A stretch of DNA of 12,240 nucleotides, from contig CAZHKK010000019.1 in assembly GCA_964532735.1 (NCBI GenBank), positions 1 through 12,240 of the forward strand, written 5' to 3'. Shown in pieces: positions 7,862 to 12,240 of this stretch. Each line of letters opens with the position of its first letter. Position 1 is the first letter of the stretch. The notes under the pieces are model-generated. The model had not been told where the DNA came from, did no database searches, and worked only from the letters and a program-made list of their open reading frames with translations. The translations under genes were made by a program, and so were the position numbers. The DNA is from JAJXYN01 sp964532735 (GTDB lineage: Bacteria > Patescibacteriota > Patescibacteriia > JAGPKW01).

Positions 7862-7899
7862 TTTTCCACGTGTATTTTTTATACAATTAATGATACAAT
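7862..7899 (+). promoter_or_regulatory. Rightward promoter with TTTTCCACGTGT element
   Basis: TTTTCCACGTGT (7862-7873) is followed, 21 bases after CACGTG, by an extended -10 (TGA then TACAAT, 7891-7899). The -35 position reads TGTATT, a poor match. Spacing and sequence match the left-edge promoter at 57-95, where the equivalent -35 hexamer is TGTTTT. The predicted start is near 7906, giving a leader of about 32 bases for the Kazal-domain gene. Confidence 0.55.
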
Positions 7900-7921
7900 A
7901 AATAAATAGAATTTATTTATT
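7897..7921. repeat. 11-bp inverted repeat at the predicted transcription start
   Basis: AATAAATAAAT (7897-7907) and ATTTATTTATT (7911-7921) are perfect inverted arms around AGA. They overlap the end of the -10 and the predicted start site, so this is more likely a DNA-level site or a simple AT palindrome than a full leader hairpin. Confidence 0.5.
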
Positions 7922-7937
7922 TAATACAAAAAGGTTT

Positions 7938-9602
7938 ATGAATACTAAAAAAATACCAGTTTTTAGTCTTTTATTTTTCAGTTTTTCAGTTTTTCAGTTT
8001 TTCAGTTTTAACTATATTTCTGCTTCTTCTTATGACAACAAAATAATATCAGATATAGAAAATTTTGTTCCACAAATAGAATACAATCCAGAAAATGATC
8101 TAAATATAACAGAAAAAAAATTAGGAATAGGAAAAATAAAAATCCTACCTGATAATATGTTTTATTTCTTAAATGATATAAAAATATGGGCAATGTCAAC
8201 AATTGCTCCAAGTAAAAACATTCAAACAGAAATACTTCTAAAATCATCTTCCGAAAAACTCAAAGAATTAGAAAAATGTGTATCCTTATCTGAAGAAAAA
8301 TGCATAAAAAACGGAATAACAAACTACAATCAATCTAAAAACGATATATACATCAAAATAAACAAATTTGACAATCAAGAAAAAAATAATACCATACAAA
8401 AAATTACAGATTTAGAAATCAATCATTATATATTATTAAGCAATATAAAAAATTCTTACTCATCAAATGATTTAAATATCTTAATAGAAAACAACTTACA
8501 AAATTACAGCAAATTTATAAAATCAATACCTGATAATTTTTTATTAAAAAAGAATATAAAAATAACAATAGAAAAAAGTTCTAATGAAAAATTAAAATAC
8601 ATACTAATAAACAAATTTTTTGAAACATTCAAAAATTATCTAACAATAGAAAAAAGAGAAATAATCAATCAAATAATAGAAGAAAATTATATAGAATTAG
8701 TAAAAAATATAAACTTAATAGAAATAAAAGAACTAGAAAAAACCCTTCAATATTATTTTTATAAAACAAATTTTAATAATATTTTTGAAGAAATAAGTTT
8801 AATTGATTATATATATTCCCTACAAAATAAAGTTGAAAATTCACCAAATAAAGAAAATATAAAAATAGCAATATTAAACACAAAACAAATTCCAATAAGT
8901 ATTTTTAATAAAGAAATATCAAATTTAGACATAAAAGAGTCAGAAACAAAACTCAATGAATTATTCAACACAGAAGATGTAAAAAATATAAATTTAATAG
9001 AATTATTAAATAAATACAATGACGGCAGAAAAGATATTAAAACATACCAATTAGAAATTATACAAAATAAAAATTTATTAAATTTATACAATAAAATAAA
9101 AACAATTGACAATTCTATCCAAAAAGAAAAAACAATAAATGAATCACTAGACAAAATATCTCCAGAAAACAAAAGCTTAGCAATAAAAATATTAGACCAA
9201 ATTCAATTAGACAATTCTAGTGATATTAATACAAAAATATTAATAGATAAAATAAAAGAACAAAGAAGTTTAAATTCAACAGAAGAAGACAATATATCAA
9301 CAACAATATGTTCTTTTATATATAATCCCGTTTGCGGAGAAAATGGTATAGCATATAGTAATAAATGTTTTGCAGAAAAAATAGGAATAAAAGTTTTACA
9401 TAAAGGAGAATGTAAAATATTAGAAAATGACAAATTAAAAGAAGTAACCAAAACAGAAATTCAACAAGGCTGGTATTATGGAAATAAAGCACAAAAAAAA
9501 CCAGGAACACCTGCAAGTTGGGTAAATATAGACTCTGAAACAAAAAATGCAAAATGGATAGATCCAAAGAAAATAACAAATTTAAAAGGACTCACAGAAT
9601 AA
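7938..9602 (+). CDS. Secreted protein: DUF5667-like domain, helical region, Kazal-like domain
   Basis: 554 aa. A signal peptide (1 to about 31, NTKK then a Phe-rich core, likely cleavage near SAS) opens the protein. Residues about 62-145 (GIGKIKILPDNMFYFLNDIK onward) look like DUF5667, common in CPR and actinobacterial exported proteins. A long Asn/Lys/Ile-rich helical region follows (150-445), then a Kazal-type domain: C458-x7-C466-x10-C477-x14-C492 with NPVCGENGIAYSNKC. Kazal domains are serine-protease inhibitors. Here cysteines 1 and 5, a disulfide pair in the classical fold, are both absent, leaving the pairs expected as C458-C477 and C466-C492. The tail (511-543, GWYYGNKAQKKPGTPASWVN) looks like a short separate module. 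Four TTTTTCAG repeats in the signal-peptide codons make the frame unstable. AAAAAGG lies only 3 bases before the ATG. Function is uncertain; defence against host or environmental proteases is one possibility. Confidence 0.85.
   Translation: MNTKKIPVFSLLFFSFSVFQFFSFNYISASSYDNKIISDIENFVPQIEYNPENDLNITEKKLGIGKIKILPDNMFYFLNDIKIWAMSTIAPSKNIQTEILLKSSSEKLKELEKCVSLSEEKCIKNGITNYNQSKNDIYIKINKFDNQEKNNTIQKITDLEINHYILLSNIKNSYSSNDLNILIENNLQNYSKFIKSIPDNFLLKKNIKITIEKSSNEKLKYILINKFFETFKNYLTIEKREIINQIIEENYIELVKNINLIEIKELEKTLQYYFYKTNFNNIFEEISLIDYIYSLQNKVENSPNKENIKIAILNTKQIPISIFNKEISNLDIKESETKLNELFNTEDVKNINLIELLNKYNDGRKDIKTYQLEIIQNKNLLNLYNKIKTIDNSIQKEKTINESLDKISPENKSLAIKILDQIQLDNSSDINTKILIDKIKEQRSLNSTEEDNISTTICSFIYNPVCGENGIAYSNKCFAEKIGIKVLHKGECKILENDKLKEVTKTEIQQGWYYGNKAQKKPGTPASWVNIDSETKNAKWIDPKKITNLKGLTE
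7974..8005 (+). repeat. Four tandem copies of TTTTTCAG in the signal-peptide codons
   Basis: Units at 7974-7981, 7982-7989, 7990-7997 and 7998-8005 are identical, followed by a partial TTTT. They encode residues 13-23. The unit is 8 bp, so each copy gained or lost shifts the frame. With three copies the reading becomes TTT TAA right after the repeat; with five it meets TAA about a dozen codons downstream. A single further copy lies upstream at 7846-7853. Confidence 0.95.
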
Positions 9603-9633
9603 AAAAGGCAGTTGCAAAACTGCATTTTTTATT
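9598..9633 (+). terminator. Intrinsic terminator after the Kazal-domain gene
   Basis: GCAGTT (9608-9613) pairs with AACTGC (9618-9623) around a GCAA tetraloop (GNRA type). After a G/A mismatch the stem continues as A6/T6 plus three pairs, ending in a T-run (9625-9630). The stop codon TAA (9600-9602) lies in the lower stem. Confidence 0.85.
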
Positions 9634-9646
9634 TAATAATATAATT

Positions 9647-10540
9647 ATGATATATATAGTAGGACCAACTTCATCAGGAAAAACAGCATTAGCAGTTCAT
9701 ATTGCTTCTATTTTTAATTGTGAAATAATATCAGCGGATTCAAGACAAGTATACAAATTTATGGACATAGGAACTGGTAAAGATTTAAAAGAATATGGAA
9801 ACATAAAATATCATTGTATAGACATAGTAGATCCAAAAACAGAATTCAACCTTGCAAAATATATTAAAAAAGCCAATAAAGCAGAGCAAGAAATAATAAA
9901 AAACAACAAAATACCATTGGTAGTTGGAGGAACAGGATTATATATAAACACTTTATCGCAAGGATATAAAATACAATCAGAAAAAATAGACACAGAATTA
10001 AGAAAAAAATTAACTTCCCTATCAAAACAAGAATTACAAAATATAATAAACAAAAATTATCCTACACACCAACTAAATAACAGCGATTGGAATAATCCAC
10101 ATAGATTAATAAGATACATAGAACGTAGTAAATGTCACCCACAAGTATCACATATATGTGACACCAATAATAATTTAATTCTTGGTATTTTAGTAGACAA
10201 AGAAACTCTAAAGAAAAGAATACATAAACGCATTGTAGATAGAATAGAAAAAGAAGGAATGATAGAAGAAATAAATAGCTTGCATTATAAATATAATGTA
10301 AGCTGGAAAAGATTAGAATCTTTTGGATTAGAATATAAATTCATAAGCCAATATATTCGTAAAAACACCATAACATTAGAACAAACCATTAACCTACTAG
10401 CCACAGCAACAAATCAATACGCCAAACGCCAAATAACATGGTTTAAAAAGACACCGGGCATAATATGGGTAGACGGAAATAATAAAGAAAAGCTATATAA
10501 AGAAACAGAAAAATTAATAAAAGAATATTTAAATAAATAA
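9647..10540 (+). CDS. miaA: tRNA dimethylallyltransferase
   Basis: 297 aa, the family's usual size. MiaA transfers the dimethylallyl group from DMAPP to N6 of A37 in tRNAs reading UNN codons. Visible motifs: P-loop GPTSSGKT (6-13), DSRQVY (31-36, with the conserved aspartate D31), DIGTGK (40-45), HCIDIVDP (56-63), PLVVGGTGLYIN (90-101) and the C-terminal KRQITWFK (260-267). The segment before the insertion domain reads RYIERSKCHP where most members have RALEVYxxTGxP, and the usual LGYK-type motif reads SFGLEYK, so the protein is divergent. The start at 9647 is chosen because MIYIVGPTSSGKT is the family start; an in-frame start at 9554 would lie inside the previous gene and run through its terminator. 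No Shine-Dalgarno sequence; TATAAT at 9640-9645 almost touches the ATG. Confidence 0.95.
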   Translation: MIYIVGPTSSGKTALAVHIASIFNCEIISADSRQVYKFMDIGTGKDLKEYGNIKYHCIDIVDPKTEFNLAKYIKKANKAEQEIIKNNKIPLVVGGTGLYINTLSQGYKIQSEKIDTELRKKLTSLSKQELQNIINKNYPTHQLNNSDWNNPHRLIRYIERSKCHPQVSHICDTNNNLILGILVDKETLKKRIHKRIVDRIEKEGMIEEINSLHYKYNVSWKRLESFGLEYKFISQYIRKNTITLEQTINLLATATNQYAKRQITWFKKTPGIIWVDGNNKEKLYKETEKLIKEYLNK

Positions 10541-10581
10541 AAGTAGAGGCGTTCCGCGGAACACCTCTACTTTTATTTATT
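10532..10581. terminator. Strong GC-rich bidirectional hairpin terminator
   Basis: The centre is the 12-bp palindrome GTTCCGCGGAAC (10551-10562). A single C/A mismatch (10550/10563) is followed by perfect pairing of 10532-10549 with 10564-10581, giving GTAGAGG/CCTCTAC then A/T-rich pairs with T-runs on both strands. It lies between convergent miaA and the leftward cupredoxin-like gene and overlaps the miaA stop codon. Its GC content contrasts sharply with the surroundings. Confidence 0.9.
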
Positions 10582-10583
10582 TT

Positions 10584-11078
10584 TTATTTAACCTTAATTT
10601 TAATAACTTCATTAGGCTTACCATCCAAATAAGCGGTATATTCACCTTTAGCAAAATCACCTTTAGCAAAAGTCCCGGTCTTATCAATAAAAGCACTTTG
10701 CCATCCATCACCAATAATCTTAGCAGGGTTTTGATCTACATTATAAAAAGTCACAACCTCTCCTTCTTTTATAGTAATTTCTTTATCTAAAAAACTACCC
10801 AAATAAACAACAACCATGTTTGGTAATTCTGGAAGATTTTGAAGTTCTGGAACATTAGAATAATCTTCTACTTGAATATTATTGTTAGATTTAAATAAAT
10901 TAACAATTTTTTGATCCAATCTAAAAACAAAAACTAAGCCTATTACTATACATATAATAGTAGCTATTAAAATGATTTTACCATTATCTTTTTCTTGAGA
11001 CATAGAATTATAATTAATAATTATCAATATAAACATTATAACATTTAAAATAGCATTGTAAACAAAATTAAACTTCAT
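10584..11078 (-). CDS. Membrane protein with cupredoxin-like C-terminal domain
   Basis: 164 aa. Two transmembrane helices (about 9-23 and 34-52) precede a linker and a C-terminal domain (about 87-164) with the outline of a cupredoxin: KEITIKEGEVVTFYNVDQNP, then GWQSAF...GTFAKGDFAKGEYTAYLDG and a final strand VIKIKVK. In copper-binding members a His follows the first N-x-D and a Cys-His-Met cluster lies near the end. Here the domain contains no His or Cys at all, so type I copper binding is not expected; it is probably a structural or ligand-free relative. The ATG overlaps the end of the upstream regulator gene by 11 bases, so the two are almost certainly co-transcribed and perhaps translationally coupled. 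It ends at the hairpin at 10532-10581. Confidence 0.75.
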   Translation of the reverse strand: MKFNFVYNAILNVIMFILIIINYNSMSQEKDNGKIILIATIICIVIGLVFVFRLDQKIVNLFKSNNNIQVEDYSNVPELQNLPELPNMVVVYLGSFLDKEITIKEGEVVTFYNVDQNPAKIIGDGWQSAFIDKTGTFAKGDFAKGEYTAYLDGKPNEVIKIKVK

Positions 11079-12048
11079 TTATAACTTCAAACCCTTTATA
11101 ACTTCCAGTTATTGCCAAACCAATTATCTTTCCTGTTACAATTTTCTTATTTTTTATTTTTAAAGCAACTTCATTTATTGTGCTACCAGAACCTATACCG
11201 TCATCAATAATTAAAACATTTTTAAAACATCTATCATCTTTTATAAACATAGTAGATCTAGCATTTTCCATCCTATCTTCAAGTTTATTTAAAGTTTTTT
11301 GAGGCACAGGAATTTCATTAACAATTTTTGTAATCTTTATATGAGGCAAATCTATTTTCAACATTTTTTCTAATTCTTTTTGAAATTGAATTTTTCTAGA
11401 AACAGTTGGAGGTATAAAACAAACAGCATCTATCTTTTTTTCTTTTAAAAATCTAAAAAAATCATCTTTTATAATGTTGTATATTTTTTTTATCAAATCA
11501 ATACTTTGGCTTTGTTTCGCATACAATAACAATATTCCAAGCTTAGTCTTACCAAATCTTTCTATACTATAAAAATCAAAATAATAAAGCTCATCAACGC
11601 CAACCTCTTTAAATGTTGACTTAATTTTATCAATTCCGTTTATAAAACCATTTTTTTTATATTTATCATATTTTTGAATAGTCTCAACATATTCTTCACC
11701 AGTTTTTATAAAATCTTGTTTTTTTGATTCGCACCAAATCCTAAAACCATCAATACCATTATATATTTTGCCATTAGGAGAAAAATAAATATAATTATTG
11801 TTTATAATATTTTCTATATCTTTAGGAACATCAAGATCACAACTAACCTTTTTAGTTTCATTGTTTATAAAATAAAAAACAAAAGGAGGTTTTCCTGTTT
11901 TTTTTATTAAATCTAAAGAAATTAGTTTATTTAATTGTTTAAACGTTCCCTGGTAACTAATATTTAGAAAATTAGAAATTTGTGTAGCTGTAGCTTCTTT
12001 TTTGTCTTCCAAAAATTTAATAATTCTATCTGAAGTATCGGTTTTCAT
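11068..12048 (-). CDS. Winged-helix regulator fused to ComF-like phosphoribosyltransferase
   Basis: 326 aa from the chosen ATG. Residues 5-60 form a winged helix-turn-helix (DRIIKFLEDKKEATATQISN, then recognition-helix region SYQGTFKQLNKLISLDLI and a wing), like MarR/TrmB/ArsR-type DNA-binding domains. A middle region (about 75-200) has no family I recognise. Residues about 204-318 resemble ComF-type PRTases: DAVCFIPPT, PVPQKTLNKLEDRMENARST, and the PRPP loop VLIIDDGIGSGST (278-290, D282/D283). B. subtilis PurR also joins a winged helix to a PRTase fold, but I do not claim orthology. The protein could sense PRPP or a nucleotide and control its own operon; two operator-like dyads flank its promoter. 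A TTG-initiated extension to 12108 is rejected because the promoter lies inside it. No Shine-Dalgarno sequence. Confidence 0.82.
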   Translation of the reverse strand: MKTDTSDRIIKFLEDKKEATATQISNFLNISYQGTFKQLNKLISLDLIKKTGKPPFVFYFINNETKKVSCDLDVPKDIENIINNNYIYFSPNGKIYNGIDGFRIWCESKKQDFIKTGEEYVETIQKYDKYKKNGFINGIDKIKSTFKEVGVDELYYFDFYSIERFGKTKLGILLLYAKQSQSIDLIKKIYNIIKDDFFRFLKEKKIDAVCFIPPTVSRKIQFQKELEKMLKIDLPHIKITKIVNEIPVPQKTLNKLEDRMENARSTMFIKDDRCFKNVLIIDDGIGSGSTINEVALKIKNKKIVTGKIIGLAITGSYKGFEVINEV

Positions 12049-12081
12049 ATAGTTTATAGTTAATACTAAACTATAAACTAT
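12049..12081. promoter_or_regulatory. Operator-like dyad O1 at the regulator's transcription start
   Basis: The 24-bp dyad TAGTTTA-N10-TAAACTA (12050-12073) shares its 20-base core GTTTATAGTTAATACTAAAC (12052-12071) with O2. A larger overlapping palindrome has perfect 13-bp arms (12049-12061 and 12069-12081). Heptads of the half-site repeat at 12050, 12057, 12067 and 12074. The site covers the predicted +1 and touches the -10, where a bound dimer would repress. Confidence 0.7.
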
Positions 12082-12108
12082 TATACCATAAATTATTATT
12101 ATAATCAA
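12080..12108 (-). promoter_or_regulatory. Strong leftward promoter of the regulator operon
   Basis: On the minus strand, TTGATT (12108-12103, TTGA matches the -35 consensus) is followed by a 17-base spacer and a perfect TATAAT (12085-12080) extended by TGG. The predicted start is near 12073, 25 bases before the ATG at 12048. This is the best promoter in the window and fixes the gene start downstream of it. Confidence 0.75.
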
Positions 12109-12126
12109 TAACTATAAAAAATAAAA

Positions 12127-12150
12127 TGGTTTATAGTTAATACTAAACCA
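12127..12150. promoter_or_regulatory. Operator-like dyad O2 upstream of the regulator promoter
   Basis: TGGTTTA-N10-TAAACCA has the same 10-base spacer (TAGTTAATAC) as O1. Compared with O1, A became G in the left half and T became C in the mirror position of the right half, so the symmetry is kept. The offset from O1 is 77 bases, and O2 sits about 19 bases upstream of the -35. Confidence 0.7.
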
Positions 12151-12176
12151 TAAACACTTCTTCCTGTTTGAAACAA

Positions 12177-12208
12177 AAAATCCCTCACTATTTCGAGTAA
12201 GGGATTTT
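12177..12208 (-). terminator. Intrinsic terminator for a leftward gene beyond the right edge
   Basis: AAAATCCCT (12177-12185) pairs with AGGGATTTT (12200-12208), then a C/A mismatch and three more pairs (12187-12189 with 12196-12198) close the loop ATTTCG. Read leftward, the stem is followed by a T6 run (12180-12175), which favours use on the minus strand. No rightward gene lies close by to need it. Confidence 0.7.
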
Positions 12209-12209
12209 A

Positions 12210-12240
12210 CTAAAACTTATAAATCCAATTATGATGACCA
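12210..12240 (-). CDS. Possible last codons of a leftward gene
   Basis: One minus-strand frame entering from the right edge reads GHHNWIYKF and stops at TAG (12212-12210), right beside the terminator at 12177-12208. The position fits a 3' end, but nine codons are too few for identification. Confidence 0.3.
   Translation of the reverse strand, partial: GHHNWIYKF

Noticed and set aside
8008..9579. Antisense reading frames opposite the Kazal-domain gene, up to 121 codons
   Set aside because: Their Phe/Leu/Ile-rich sequence is what the complement of Lys/Asn-rich codons gives. The sense frame has a signal peptide and recognisable domains.
9554..9646. An earlier in-frame start for miaA adding 31 residues
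   Set aside because: It lies inside the previous gene, crosses a clear terminator, and the family begins at the P-loop segment MIYIVGPTSSGKT.
12049..12108. A TTG-initiated extension of the regulator gene by 20 residues (MIIIIIYGIIVYSLVLTINY)
   Set aside because: The TTG is part of the -35 box and the extension contains the -10 and O1, so it lies upstream of the predicted transcript.
1..12240. Alternative genetic code with UGA as glycine (as in Absconditabacteria/Gracilibacteria)
   Set aside because: All main genes are full length with no in-frame UGA, and glycine is encoded by GGN at conserved sites.
1..12240. tRNA, rRNA, CRISPR arrays, insertion sequences or phage genes
   Set aside because: No intergenic gap exceeds 300 bases, no regular spacer-repeat pattern or transposase is seen, and the 'baseplate J-like' resemblance of the 474-aa protein is not evidence of a phage.

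Overview
The window is very AT-rich and gene-dense, with short intergenic gaps. It looks like chromosomal DNA of a bacterium of the Candidate Phyla Radiation (Patescibacteria). This rests on the AT-biased codons (AGA, GGA, CCA, AAA) and on several envelope proteins of types I associate with that group: a DUF5667-like/Kazal secreted protein, a Lys-rich-headed single-span protein, and a RodA partnered with a single-span beta-rich protein. I could not run a search, so the phylum is inferred. The full-length dnaE is open under the standard code, so UGA is not read as glycine here. Every visible stop is TAA or TAG.

Layout, left to right. Positions 1-101 hold the start of a leftward gene that leaves the window, with its own promoter. 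Next comes a leftward pair, a single-pass surface protein followed by the cell-wall polymerase rodA (2134 to 102). A divergent promoter region (2135-2224) separates this pair from a small rightward membrane/coiled-coil gene with its own terminator. Then comes dnaE, the replicative DNA polymerase (2690-6304), which ends at a bidirectional hairpin facing a leftward envelope-protein gene (7767 to 6343). A second divergent region (7768-7937) leads to a rightward secreted protein with a Kazal-like domain (7938-9602), a terminator, and miaA (9647-10540). A strong GC-rich bidirectional hairpin separates miaA from a leftward two-gene operon: a winged-helix regulator fused to a ComF-like phosphoribosyltransferase (12048 to 11068), then an 11-bp-overlapping membrane protein with a cupredoxin-like tail (11078 to 10584). 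At the right edge are a leftward terminator and possibly the last codons of another leftward gene.

Functional picture: housekeeping genes (dnaE, miaA, rodA) are interleaved with surface or secreted proteins. Three points stand out. (1) The signal-peptide region of the Kazal-domain gene carries four perfect copies of an 8-bp unit, TTTTTCAG. Losing or gaining one copy brings an in-frame stop almost at once, so the gene looks phase-variable. (2) Two promoters, one at the left edge and one before the Kazal gene, share a TTTTCCACGTGT element exactly 21 nt upstream of an extended -10; both seem to drive exported or envelope-type products. (3) The regulator-PRTase gene has a strong promoter flanked by two related 24-bp dyads whose half-sites differ by matched, symmetry-preserving changes. 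This suggests autoregulation by a dimer.
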